Shown here piece by piece: positions 17,026 through 25,107 of a DNA stretch of 64,000 bases. Below the pieces are notes generated by a model. The model was not told where the DNA came from. It worked only from the letters and a program-made list of their open reading frames with translations, and did not search any database. Source of the stretch: Candidatus Poribacteria bacterium (GTDB lineage: Bacteria; Poribacteria; WGA-4E; WGA-3G). Position 1 is the stretch's first letter. Each line of letters opens with the position of its first letter. Position numbers and translations under genes: made by a program. The DNA lies in contig JAPPFM010000030.1 in NCBI GenBank assembly GCA_028821605.1, forward strand, positions 19,313 through 83,312. Direction: 5' to 3'.

Positions 17026-17087
17026 AGAAACCGTTACCTCGAAACCGCCGAGTCGATAAAAAAAACACTAACAAACCCAAGAGCTGA
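17022..17087 (+). CDS. possible 21-residue basic peptide overlapping the S1-fusion stop
   Basis: An ATG overlaps the stop of the DUF262-S1 gene as ATGA and opens 21 codons ending in TGA, encoding a Lys/Arg/Asn-rich peptide (MKKPLPRNRRVDKK...). AAGGAG at 17014-17019 lies close before it, at short spacing. Overlap and Shine-Dalgarno-like site suggest translation, but so short a frame can arise by chance and no family is recognised. Confidence 0.2.
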   Translation: MKKPLPRNRRVDKKNTNKPKS

Positions 17088-17131
17088 ACCTTGTCTAAGC
17101 CTGACACTCCTGCAATAATATTTAGCAAGGT

Positions 17132-17935
17132 TTATTCAGCTTTCTTCCCAAAGTGAATTGCAACGATTCCGAAAGTTTTTCGATAATACTGTACATCTGT
17201 CAATCCACACTGCTCCATCACCGTTTTCAGCGCATCGCAATTCGGAAATTTCATAACTGAACGGGGGAGATACCCGTACGCATCGTCTTTGTTACGTGAG
17301 ATTAAGTTCCCCACGAAGGGTAATATCTTTGTAAAATAGAAATAGTAAAGACTCCGAAATAGTGGATTCACGGGTTGTGTAAACTCTAAGATAACGACCC
17401 GACCTCCCGGCGCGGCAACGCGTGTCATCTCACGTATCCCCATCTCTAAATCTACAACGTTCCGAATGCCGAAGCCTACAGAGACGACATCGAAAGTATC
17501 GTCCAAAAAGGGCAGAATGAGGGTATCCGCTGCCAGGAAACGGGGGCTGGCAGAAGGGGTTGGAAGGAGGGAAGGCGTTGGACTGGAAGGATGGAAAGGT
17601 GGAAGGTTGGGGTCCCCATCCTTCCCTTCTTCCATCCTTCCTCTCTTTTGTTCCCCTCTTCCAGTTCCGACTTTCTGATTTCCGATAACGAGCATCTCGA
17701 AGCAGAAATCTGAACCGATGACAAAACCCTCCGCCCCAATTTTGTCCGAGTATGCAAGGGCAAGTTCACCCGTCCCTGTACAGACATCTAACACCTTGCT
17801 CGCTGTTTTGACATCACTGACCTTGACGGTTTCGTGTCGCCAACTTTTGTCGCGTTTGAGACTTAGCAATGTGTTGAGAAAATCGTAATGACGCGCGATG
17901 ACAGAAAATAAATTTTTTATCCTGTCTGCTTGCAT
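17132..17935 (-). CDS. ubiE: demethylmenaquinone/ubiquinone C-methyltransferase
   Basis: The 267-residue protein matches UbiE/MenG: a start MQADRIKNLFSVIARHYDFLN, RDKSWRHETV, SAM loop VLDVCTGTGELAL, GSDFCFEML, LPFLDDTFDVVSVGFGIRNV, and PGGRVVILEFTQP. It methylates the quinone ring in the last steps of menaquinone (or ubiquinone) synthesis. The ATG at 17935 is chosen because it starts 4 nt after the pheT stop and fits the family; a longer frame reaches back into pheT. Between FCFEML and the next conserved block (RFLAADTL) there is an extra stretch of about 40 residues rich in G, R, E and then P, S, L, encoded by a palindromic repeat inserted in frame. It probably follows pheT in one transcript. 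Confidence 0.93.
   Translation of the reverse strand: MQADRIKNLFSVIARHYDFLNTLLSLKRDKSWRHETVKVSDVKTASKVLDVCTGTGELALAYSDKIGAEGFVIGSDFCFEMLVIGNQKVGTGRGEQKRGRMEEGKDGDPNLPPFHPSSPTPSLLPTPSASPRFLAADTLILPFLDDTFDVVSVGFGIRNVVDLEMGIREMTRVAAPGGRVVILEFTQPVNPLFRSLYYFYFTKILPFVGNLISRNKDDAYGYLPRSVMKFPNCDALKTVMEQCGLTDVQYYRKTFGIVAIHFGKKAE
17585..17641. repeat. GGATGGAAGG-type palindromic repeat inserted in frame within ubiE
   Basis: On the plus strand a purine-rich arm (GGAAGGATGGAAAGGTGGAA...) is followed at once by its pyrimidine-rich complement ending CCATCCTTCC, giving a hairpin of about 28 bp. It lies inside ubiE without breaking the frame and adds residues absent from the family. A similar purine/pyrimidine element lies inside the ABC ATPase gene at 31756-31866. 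Confidence 0.75.
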
Positions 17936-17939
17936 AACC

Positions 17940-20393
17940 CTACATCCGTAGTTCCGCACCAAGTTCCTGATTGAGACGTTCAACAACCTTGTCGTGAAGG
18001 GCATTGACGGCTTTGTCTGTCAAGGTTTCGGTTGCGGAATGATAGGTGATAGTATAAGCGAGACTCTTCTTCCCTTCCGGGACCTGTTCCCCCTCATAAA
18101 CGTCGAACAGACGAACCGACTCTACTACATCTCCACCGGTCGCATAGATAAGTTCTGTTGGCATATCTGATAATATCTCCTTATCCACAACAATCGCAAG
18201 ATCTCGTGCGACCTTCGGATAGATGGAGATTGGCTCGAAACGTTTGGTAAACACTGCAATGTCTACCAAGCCTTCAAGGTCGAATTCAAAGAGATACGCC
18301 TTATACGGTAGGTCATAATTTTCGAGAACCTGTGGATGTGCTTCTCCGAAAGTACCGAGTTGTCTATCCCCTAATAGCACCGCTGCATTTCTACCTGGAT
18401 GGAAGGTTGGTGTGTCTGCTTTCTGCAGGGTGTAATCGGCAATACCGCACACTTCGAGTATTCCTTCCACGAGACCTTTGATGTCGAAGAAATCCGGTTG
18501 TCGATACGGGTTGCTGTAGATGCCTTCGCCAATCTGTCCGGCGAGGATACCTGTAACGCGCTCCGGTTCAAGAGACGCGATTCGGAGATCGCTTCTACCG
18601 TTTTGGTTATTATGAATGAAAACACTTCCTATTTCAAAGAGTGCGATAGTATCTATTTGGTGATTGCGGTTGTGTTGTGCGTTCTCCAGTAGACTTGGCA
18701 GCAATGTTGTACGAAGCACCGACATCTCTGGACTCAAGGGGTTTCGCAACTTTACGGTATCGCGAAGCGGATCATTCGCATTCAACCGAATTTTGTCAAA
18801 GCAGTTGGGATCACAAAAACTGTAGTTCACCGCCTCCATCATTCCGGCAGCGAGGAGAAAACGCTTTATACGGTTGTGGACTTCTGTCTTTGGGTTCGGC
18901 GGTGGTACCGGAATATCGCCTTTGGGCAGTGTTGTCGGGATATTGTCGTAACCGTAGACCCGCGCGATTTCCTCAATGAGGTCGATTTCGCGAGTAAGGT
19001 CTGACCTGAACGTCGGTACAGTGACCTGATAAACATCTCCTGAAGTTTCTACATCAAAGTCGAGACGATTCAAAATCTGCACCATTTCCGCCGTTTCAAT
19101 TGTAGTCCCTAATATGAAATTGACGCGTTCGGGACGCAGTTGAATTCGGGTTAAGGGCTGCTGCCCCGGGTAGACATCAACAGCACCTTCACAGACAGTG
19201 CCACCTGCCAACTCAGCGATGAGTTGCGCTGCGCGGTCGAGGGCAGCGATGACTACGCCCGGATCGGCACCACGTTCAAATCTGTAGGAGGCTTCCGTGC
19301 TTATTCCCAACGCTTTTGCGGTAGCACGAACACTTGACGGATTAAAATAAGCACTCTCCAATAGGACATCACAGGTCGTTTCTGTGATCTCAGAATCGTA
19401 GCCACCCATAATTCCAGCAAGTGCGACGGACTTTTCGGCATCAGCGATGACGAGCATATCAGCGGTGAGTTCGCGTTCAACTTCGTCAAGTGTTGTTAGT
19501 TGTTCACCGTCCACTGCGCGGCGCACAACGATACGCCTCAGGGCGCAGCTTGCAAGCCCATATTTAACGGCTGTGAGTTTGTGATAATCGAAAGCGTGGA
19601 GCGGTTGCCCATATTCCATCAGGACGAAGTTCGTAATATCGACAATGTTGTTAATAACACCGACACCAACAGATTCGAGACGTTGTTGCAGCCATGCAGG
19701 GGATTCTCCAACTTTAATACCTTGAATGACGCGTGCTGCGTAACGCGGGCAGAGATCTGGCGCGTCGATTGTCACAGAGGTTAGTTCTTGGATATCAGTT
19801 TCACTTTCCTTCAGATCAACAGATGGAAGTTTTAAGGGATTTCCGGTTTCCGCTCGGATTTCGCGAGCGATACCGATCAGACTGAGGCAATCGGGACGGT
19901 TAGGAGTAATTTCAAGTTCAAACACAACATCGTCCAATCTGAGAGCCTCTGAGAGCGGTGTACCAAGAGGTGTATCTGCTGGCAATTCCATTAAACCGGC
20001 TGCATCGTCGGAGAGTCCTAACTCCTTTTCAGAGCAGAGCATTCCTTGCGAAGTTTCGCCACGCAGTTTGGCGCGTTTGATTGTTAAACCGATGGGCAGT
20101 GTCGCCCCGATTGTAGCGACGGGGGCAAGCATGCCCTCTCGGACGTTCGGTGCCCCGCAAACGATCTGGAGTTCTTCCACCTCGCCAACATCTACCTGAC
20201 AAAGAACAAGTTTGTCAGCATTTGGATGTGGTCGAATAGAGGAAACACTGCCGACGACGACACCTTCAAGTCCAGCACCGAGCTGCTTGATGGATTCAAC
20301 CTCAATCCCTAACATTGTGAGTCGGTCAGCGAGTTCGCTTGGAGAAAGGTCAAAGTCGATGTAAGTTTTAAGCCAATTCAGGGTTACGTTCAT
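17940..20393 (-). CDS. pheT: phenylalanyl-tRNA synthetase beta subunit
   Basis: The 817-residue product is a full-length PheT: N-terminal MNVTLNWLKTYIDF, the EMAP-like tRNA-binding domain (VVGSVSSIRPHPNADKLVLCQVD), the B3/B4 editing region, the B5 region, the core catalytic-like domain (RYFERGADPG... in the form YRFERGADPG) and the anticodon-binding domain at the end (PKVARDLAIVVDKEI). It pairs with PheS as an alpha2-beta2 enzyme charging tRNA-Phe. It follows pheS after 72 nt. Within the motif that normally reads KxxKIVVRRAxxGE, an extra stretch AVKYGLASCALR is present, encoded by a short repeat at 19547-19570. A proline- and glycine-rich B5 region is otherwise normal. Confidence 0.96.
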   Translation of the reverse strand: MNVTLNWLKTYIDFDLSPSELADRLTMLGIEVESIKQLGAGLEGVVVGSVSSIRPHPNADKLVLCQVDVGEVEELQIVCGAPNVREGMLAPVATIGATLPIGLTIKRAKLRGETSQGMLCSEKELGLSDDAAGLMELPADTPLGTPLSEALRLDDVVFELEITPNRPDCLSLIGIAREIRAETGNPLKLPSVDLKESETDIQELTSVTIDAPDLCPRYAARVIQGIKVGESPAWLQQRLESVGVGVINNIVDITNFVLMEYGQPLHAFDYHKLTAVKYGLASCALRRIVVRRAVDGEQLTTLDEVERELTADMLVIADAEKSVALAGIMGGYDSEITETTCDVLLESAYFNPSSVRATAKALGISTEASYRFERGADPGVVIAALDRAAQLIAELAGGTVCEGAVDVYPGQQPLTRIQLRPERVNFILGTTIETAEMVQILNRLDFDVETSGDVYQVTVPTFRSDLTREIDLIEEIARVYGYDNIPTTLPKGDIPVPPPNPKTEVHNRIKRFLLAAGMMEAVNYSFCDPNCFDKIRLNANDPLRDTVKLRNPLSPEMSVLRTTLLPSLLENAQHNRNHQIDTIALFEIGSVFIHNNQNGRSDLRIASLEPERVTGILAGQIGEGIYSNPYRQPDFFDIKGLVEGILEVCGIADYTLQKADTPTFHPGRNAAVLLGDRQLGTFGEAHPQVLENYDLPYKAYLFEFDLEGLVDIAVFTKRFEPISIYPKVARDLAIVVDKEILSDMPTELIYATGGDVVESVRLFDVYEGEQVPEGKKSLAYTITYHSATETLTDKAVNALHDKVVERLNQELGAELRM
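19547..19570. repeat. GCTTGCAAGC short repeat inserted in frame within pheT
   Basis: This 24-nt stretch, containing the palindrome GCTTGCAAGC and then CCATATT, recurs almost unchanged in the infC leader at 23179-23203; related GCTTGCAAG sites are at 26264-26315. In pheT it encodes about 11 residues (AVKYGLASCAL) not expected between two conserved blocks, and keeps the frame. Confidence 0.6.
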
Positions 20394-20465
20394 GTATAAA
20401 GTCCTTCGTTACGGCACATGAAAAGTCGGGGTTACAAACCCCACCTACAAAAATACCTATTACTT

Positions 20466-21482
20466 TTAGAACTGGCGGAGGAAACGGAGGTCGTTCTCAT
20501 AGAGGGTGCGGATGTCCGGGATGCGGAATTGGAGATTTGCGAGCCTCTCCACTCCCATACCGAAGGCGAACCCCGTTACTTGCTCTGGGTCGTAGTTCAC
20601 GGCTTCAAATACCGATGGATCGACGGCACCTGCTCCCAATATTTCAACCCATCCTGTACCGCCGCAACTCCGACACCCTTTTCCTTGACAGACGGCACAG
20701 GAAATGTCCATCTCCGCGCTCGGTTCTGTAAAAGGAAAGAAATGGGGGCGGAATCGCATCTGTGTTTGGTCACCGAACATCTGACGGGCAAACGAGGTCA
20801 GAATCCCCTTTAGGTCACTAAAGGTGGCGTGCTTGTCCACGAGGAGACCTTCTACCTGATGGAACATCGGCGTGTGTGAGACATCATAATCTACACGATA
20901 GCATTTCCCCGGCACGATAATTCGGACGGGTGGTTTCTGATTTTCCATGGTGCGGATCTGGACAGGCGAGGTATGGGTACGTAACAGGTGTCCGTCCATT
21001 AGGTAAAAGGTATCATGTAAGTCGCGAGCCGGATGATCGGCGGGTGTGTTCAAGGCATCGAAGTTGTAATATTCGGTCTCAATGTCTGGTCCTGTCACCA
21101 CTTCAAACCCCATTTGGCGGAAAATCGCCTCAATTCGCTCCAGAGTTTGCATCACGGGGTGTGCTTTCCCGTAGGCAGGCTTTCGTCCGGGAAGCGTGAT
21201 GTCAACGGCTTCCGCCTCAAGCTGCTGTTCCTGTTGTTGGCGATCCAATGCCTGCTTTGCCGCTTGATACGCTTCTGTGAGCGTAGCACGGACCTCATTT
21301 GCAAGTTTGCCGATCTCTGGGCGCTCCTCTGCGGAAAGCGTTTTTATTCCTTTGCTGACCTCGGTTAGTTTACTTCTGGGTCCAAGATAGGTAATTCGGA
21401 ACGATTCAAGCTCGTCCGATGTTTGCACCGATTTCAAAGCTTCAAGAGCCTCTGCTTGAATCGCTTGTAATTCTACTTTCAT
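20466..21482 (-). CDS. pheS: phenylalanyl-tRNA synthetase alpha subunit
   Basis: The 338-residue protein is a complete PheS: an N-terminal coiled coil (residues about 1-90), then PVMQTLERIEAIFRQMGFEVVTGPDIETEYYNFDALNTPADHPARDLHDTFYL in pieces typical of the family, class II motif 2 (GKCYRVDYDVSHTPMFHQVEG), a zinc-like CAVCQGKGCRSCGGTGW insertion, and motif 3 (GFAFGMGVERLANL). It supplies the active site for charging tRNA-Phe. Expression should be controlled by the T-box leader just upstream. The ATG at 21482 is preceded by AAAGGAAAA. Confidence 0.96.
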   Translation of the reverse strand: MKVELQAIQAEALEALKSVQTSDELESFRITYLGPRSKLTEVSKGIKTLSAEERPEIGKLANEVRATLTEAYQAAKQALDRQQQEQQLEAEAVDITLPGRKPAYGKAHPVMQTLERIEAIFRQMGFEVVTGPDIETEYYNFDALNTPADHPARDLHDTFYLMDGHLLRTHTSPVQIRTMENQKPPVRIIVPGKCYRVDYDVSHTPMFHQVEGLLVDKHATFSDLKGILTSFARQMFGDQTQMRFRPHFFPFTEPSAEMDISCAVCQGKGCRSCGGTGWVEILGAGAVDPSVFEAVNYDPEQVTGFAFGMGVERLANLQFRIPDIRTLYENDLRFLRQF

Positions 21483-21519
21483 ATTTTTAATTTTCCTTTA
21501 ACCAACAACTGACGACCAT

Positions 21520-21581
21520 AAAAAAACGCCTATCACTTCGCTCCATAAGGATTGATTTCCTTATGGGGACGAAAGCGATAG
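21520..21581 (-). terminator. T-box terminator hairpin before pheS
   Basis: On the minus strand CTATCGCTTTCGTCCCCATAAGG pairs with CCTTATGGAGCGAAGTGATAG (few mismatches, 8-nt loop) and is followed by seven T at 21520-21526. This is a standard intrinsic terminator, competing with the T-box antiterminator. Confidence 0.9.
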
Positions 21582-21765
21582 ACATCTACTTCCGCGGTAC
21601 CACCCCGCTTGACAGATTCATGGAATCTGTCCGCTTCATTATTTCTTTTCAAACAGCTCCAGGATGAAATTCAGTAGTTGCTCTCAAAACCGTGCTTCCA
21701 GCCGATGACACGGTCTCTCTGGTTGAGAGATCTCAACTACTTACATAGGTCCCTTCGTAGCTTTT
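21520..21765 (-). ncRNA. T-box riboswitch, phenylalanine-type, controlling pheST
   Basis: Read on the minus strand, the leader holds a long stem I (AGCT at 21759-21762 pairing back to AGCT near 21655), a specifier-like bulge GAATTTCATCC with the Phe codon UUC at 21666-21668, and the conserved T-box GGGGTGGTACCGCGG within 21591-21610. A strong terminator follows. Uncharged tRNA-Phe would pair with UUC and with the T-box and allow read-through into pheS. This is an established mechanism in Firmicutes and some other phyla; its placement between rplT and pheS shows that pheST is controlled separately from the ribosomal-protein genes. A possible promoter (TTGCAT, 15 nt, TACATA) lies at 21766-21792. 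Confidence 0.92.
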
Positions 21766-21813
21766 TATGTATTAATTCGTTACGATATGCAAATTAACGG
21801 CAGTTGTGTTAGC

Positions 21814-22161
21814 CTACCCTTTTGCGAGGGTAACAAGCTGCCCGAAACCAGCCTCGTCATTCACTGCGATGTCGGCGAGGACTTTTCGATCCAGTTCAAT
21901 ACCGGCGGTTTTGAGTCCATGGATAAACCGGCTATAGGTGAGTCCGTGCAATCTGGCGGCGGCGTTAATCCTTGCAATCCAAAGTCGCCGAAAATCGCGT
22001 TTCCGTGCACGTCTATGTGCGTAGGCGTGGTTCCAACCTTTCTCTACCGCTTCTTTAGCGGTTCGCTTGAGGTTATTCCTGCCCCCGCGATAGCCTTTGG
22101 AATGCTTAAGTATCCGGCTACGGCGTTTACGGCGGACACTCCCTGTTTTTACTCGTGCCAT
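21814..22161 (-). CDS. rplT: 50S ribosomal protein L20
   Basis: The 115-residue basic protein matches L20 throughout: [53 protein letters not shown] and [28 protein letters not shown]20 binds 23S rRNA early in 50S assembly and in other bacteria represses its own operon. It lies 88 nt after rpmI in the usual infC-rpmI-rplT order. Confidence 0.98.
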   Translation of the reverse strand: MARVKTGSVRRKRRSRILKHSKGYRGGRNNLKRTAKEAVEKGWNHAYAHRRARKRDFRRLWIARINAAARLHGLTYSRFIHGLKTAGIELDRKVLADIAVNDEAGFGQLVTLAKG

Positions 22162-22249
22162 TTAAAGCTCCTATTGCGACCGTCAATGTTATCAGCGATC
22201 GCATCCACAATTCACCCGGATACGCGCGTAGATACCGGGTATTCAGGAT

Positions 22250-22444
22250 TTATTTATGAATGAGGCGTTTCAAACGTTTCTCGTTGCTGGGATCAACAAG
22301 GGTTGCTTGTCGCAGTCTGCGTTTGCGCTTTGCTGATTTTGAAATGAACAGGTGTCCTGCGTATGCGCGCTTGCGACGAATTCTACCTTTCGACGTGAAT
22401 TTGAAACGTTTCGCTGCGCCTTTATGCGTTTTCATTTTCGGCAT
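22250..22444 (-). CDS. rpmI: 50S ribosomal protein L35
   Basis: The 64-residue basic protein (MPKMKTHKGAAKRFKFT, AYAGHLFISKSAKRKRRLRQ) is a typical L35 of usual length. It sits between infC and rplT. The 120-nt gap to infC could hold an L20/L35 control element, but no clear structure was worked out. Confidence 0.98.
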   Translation of the reverse strand: MPKMKTHKGAAKRFKFTSKGRIRRKRAYAGHLFISKSAKRKRRLRQATLVDPSNEKRLKRLIHK

Positions 22445-22564
22445 TAGAATATCCTTGAAAGTATTGTGTCCAGAGGTCGCTGCAGCAAAAAGAAAAGTGT
22501 CGTGACCGTTAGATTGCCCGTATAAAAAATTACGGGGAAAAACACGAGTACGACAACAGAAGTA

Positions 22565-23110
22565 TTACGCAGATTTCGGTGCGAGGATCATTGACATGAT
22601 GCGGGTTTCCAAGCGTGGTGGTTGTTCCACATCAGCAATTTCTTCCAGATCGTCTTTGAGGCGTGCAAGTAAATTCTTGCCAAGCTCGGTATGGAGCATC
22701 TCACGTCCCCGAAACCGGACAGTCGCGCGAACCTTCCAGCCGTTTTTTAGGAAATCCTCAACGTGCCGCTTTTTGAACTGGTAGTCGTGTTCAGCAGTAT
22801 CTGGACGGAACTGCATCCCTTTCAGGACCACCTTCGTCTGTTTCTTTCGAGCCTCACGAGCGCGTTTGTTTTTCTCATACTGATACTTCCCGTAATCCAT
22901 AATCTTACAAACCGGCGGGGTGGCGTTCGGTGAAACCTCGACCAAATCCAATCCAACCTCTTCGGCAAGTTTCATGGCATCGCGGGGAGACATGACTCCC
23001 AACTGCTTGTTCTCGTGATCTATCAGTAAGATTTCCTTAGCTCGAATCTGATAATTAGAACGACTCTGTCTTTCCTTCGTCCTCTGTGTACGTCTGCCTT
23101 TGTAGTGTAT
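22565..23110 (-). CDS. infC: translation initiation factor IF-3, probable AUA start
   Basis: Conserved IF-3 sequence runs from SNYQIRAKEILLIDHENKQ through LGVMSPRDAM, VEVSPNATPPVCKIMDYGKYQYEK, GMQFRPDTAEHDYQFK and RFRGREM to the end. The IF-3 N-domain continues in frame upstream of the first ordinary start codons (TTG 23002, ATG 22993), which would delete it. The open frame begins after a TGA at 23111-23113, and between it and the N-domain there is no ATG, GTG or TTG. ATA at 23110 follows GGGGGTG by six bases and gives 181 residues, the family length (E. coli 180). E. coli infC starts at AUU so that IF-3 can repress itself, and a rare AUA here would serve the same purpose. ATT at 23047 is a less likely alternative. 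Confidence 0.88.
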   Translation of the reverse strand: MHYKGRRTQRTKERQSRSNYQIRAKEILLIDHENKQLGVMSPRDAMKLAEEVGLDLVEVSPNATPPVCKIMDYGKYQYEKNKRAREARKKQTKVVLKGMQFRPDTAEHDYQFKKRHVEDFLKNGWKVRATVRFRGREMLHTELGKNLLARLKDDLEEIADVEQPPRLETRIMSMILAPKSA

Positions 23111-23414
23111 TTTTCACACCCCCAAGTAAAGGCGCTACAGCGCGCCGCTCGCAAGCCCACATCAAGACTGTAAAGCATAGCTTGCAAGCCCATATTAAAA
23201 CGGAAGCGACTAACTTATTCGTTGCACTCCAGTATACAAGATGAACTCTATCTACAAAACGTTTTGTATCGACTCGGACGTTGTGAAGCGGGTCAAAACC
23301 TTTAACCTCAGCAGGCTCAAGAAACAGCAAGCCAAGTGTTGGCTCATCTATCATTAGAAGCCGAGCGTCCGAATGAGTTAAGTAATTATACCATATCGGT
23401 AACAGAAATGCAAG
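23111..23414 (-). other. infC leader region without a convincing gene
   Basis: About 300 nt between the membrane-protein gene and infC. It contains a GGGGGTG ribosome site next to infC, a GCTTGCAAGC-type repeat at 23179-23203 and a related CTCGCAAGCCCA nearby. A frame of about 100 codons here overlaps infC out of frame and has no recognisable features. The usual upstream gene of this operon, thrS, is absent, so infC probably has its own promoter in this stretch. Confidence 0.5.
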
Positions 23415-23771
23415 TTAAAAAAAACCAATTGTCCACAAAGTCCGTAAAACAACTAATCCGCCTGCTAACCCCCCAAAAACAACGATAAAACTGATACTGA
23501 CCACAAGAGCAAGCCGGATAATTCGTTCGCCAAGTTCTGGTTGTTCGCTTATCCACGCGCGCGCTAACCAGAAAGTTAACGCAACACTCACCAAACTCAG
23601 GGTGCACGCGCCTAAAACTGATAGCAGTATCCCCGAAAAATCTACCATCTGTATCGTTTCTGGGAGCGACCCGTATTGGGAGTAATGTCGGATGACCGCA
23701 ATCAGAATCCCTCCTAAAATCACGATAAAACCGATGAAGACAATGATGGCTTTTTTAAAAGCGGTTCCCAT
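23415..23771 (-). CDS. small three-helix membrane protein, unknown
   Basis: The 118-residue product has three strongly hydrophobic segments (residues about 8-28, 44-70 and 86-117), with a short hydrophilic loop (ARAWISEQPELGERI) between the second and third. This is an integral membrane protein. No family or motif is recognised. It precedes the infC leader on the same strand but is separated from it by 300 nt. Confidence 0.6.
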   Translation of the reverse strand: MGTAFKKAIIVFIGFIVILGGILIAVIRHYSQYGSLPETIQMVDFSGILLSVLGACTLSLVSVALTFWLARAWISEQPELGERIIRLALVVSISFIVVFGGLAGGLVVLRTLWTIGFF

Positions 23772-23900
23772 AGTTGATCCAATTTGTGGTGTACAGCCTC
23801 AATTCGTATTTTAATTATATCACACTTCAGTTTGAATAGCAATCTTGTCCCTACCCTTCGGTTACAACGACGCTAATTTTAAACAAATTTTTCTCGCTTA

Positions 23901-23909
23901 TGCTATAAT
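23901..23909 (+). promoter_or_regulatory. extended -10 promoter for the Gfo/Idh/MocA gene
   Basis: TGCTATAAT matches the extended -10 consensus exactly and lies 38 nt before the chosen start at 23947, a distance that leaves a short leader containing AAGGAG. Confidence 0.5.
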
Positions 23910-23946
23910 TAAAGCATTCATATATGAAAAAGAAGGAGCCGAACAA

Positions 23947-24975
23947 ATGGCAGATATTATCAAAGGTGCCGTCCTCGGGTACGGAGCGGCATTTAATATG
24001 GGCAGAGCCCACGCAAATATGATGCAAAACACCGAGGGCATCGAATGTGTTGCTGTCTGTGACATCGATCCAGACCGAACAACGGCGGCGGAAGAAGACT
24101 TTCCGGGAATCCGGACCTATAACACAGTCGAAGACCTCAACGCGGATGACGGGATTGATCTCGTAGCAAACGTCCTCCCCCATAGCCTGCACTGTAGTCC
24201 AACCGTGGCGAGCCTTAAAGCAGGCAAGCACGTCATCGTTGAAAAACCGATGTGTGTTACGATTGCGGAAGCCACCGAGATGATTACAACCGCTGAAGAG
24301 AACGGGGTCATGTTATCCGTTCACCACAACCGGCGGTGGGATGCCGATTTTTGGACACTTCGTGAACTTGTCCATTCCGGTATTATCGGTAAAGTCTTTA
24401 ACGTTGAGATGTGGGGTGGTGGTTACGGAAGACCGAATCCTGATTGGTGGCGCAGTGTCAAGGCGATCTCTGGTGGACAATTCTATGACTGGGGTGCCCA
24501 TTACCTTGATTGGCTGCTTAATGTTCTTGAAGCCCCAATGATTAACATCACCGGCTTCTATCAACCGAACCTCGTCTGGGATGATATTAGTAATGAGGAC
24601 CACGTCCAAGCGATTATTCGGTTTGCAGGCGGAGAAGTGGTCGCAGATGGCGCGATGGCAAACATTCAGATGTCTAACATCGCGAAAATTGGTGGACCGC
24701 GGTGGAAGCTGCTCGGTTCACACGGCGCGATTACCTCCGAAGGCAACGGATTTAAAGTGCTATCCGAAGTAGAAGGACAGCCGAACGAGCAGGAGGTCGG
24801 GCACCATGGCAGACCTGGACCGAGTTACTATCAGAACATCGTCGCTCATTTGAACGATGGCACACCTTTACTCGTAACACCGGAATCCGCCCGCCGCGTT
24901 ATTGCTGTAATGGATCTGGCAGAAAAGTCCGCTAAGACCCATCAGGCAGAGACGGTGCCTTACGAGTTTGAATAG
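23947..24975 (+). CDS. Gfo/Idh/MocA family oxidoreductase
   Basis: The 342-residue protein starts at the ATG at 23947, preceded by AAGGAG; a longer frame upstream has no such site and contains the promoter. The N-terminal Rossmann fold shows GAVLGYGAAFNMGRAH, ECVAVCDIDPDR, and the signature GKHVIVEKPMCVT with the catalytic-region lysine of EKP. The C-terminal part has GGGQFYDWGAHYLDWLL-like sequence (SGGQFYDWGAHYLD) typical of sugar or inositol dehydrogenases using NAD(P). The substrate is unknown. With the zinc-type dehydrogenase 130 nt downstream, it may oxidise sugars or polyols in one pathway. Confidence 0.92.
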   Translation: MADIIKGAVLGYGAAFNMGRAHANMMQNTEGIECVAVCDIDPDRTTAAEEDFPGIRTYNTVEDLNADDGIDLVANVLPHSLHCSPTVASLKAGKHVIVEKPMCVTIAEATEMITTAEENGVMLSVHHNRRWDADFWTLRELVHSGIIGKVFNVEMWGGGYGRPNPDWWRSVKAISGGQFYDWGAHYLDWLLNVLEAPMINITGFYQPNLVWDDISNEDHVQAIIRFAGGEVVADGAMANIQMSNIAKIGGPRWKLLGSHGAITSEGNGFKVLSEVEGQPNEQEVGHHGRPGPSYYQNIVAHLNDGTPLLVTPESARRVIAVMDLAEKSAKTHQAETVPYEFE

Positions 24976-25107
24976 CGGCATATCTGCTTCGAGGATGGGG
25001 TTTCCGTATTCGCTTCATAAGTTTTGATCTCATCCTCACTTCTCCGGCTTTTACCAACAAATTTTTAACCTCACCGTCCAATCAACGAAACAAATTTACA
25101 AAAGAAT

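Noticed and set aside
23055..23354. A 99-codon minus-strand frame overlapping the start of infC
   Set aside because: It runs out of frame with infC, covers the infC leader and a repeat, and shows no domain; the IF-3 N-domain in the other frame is clear.
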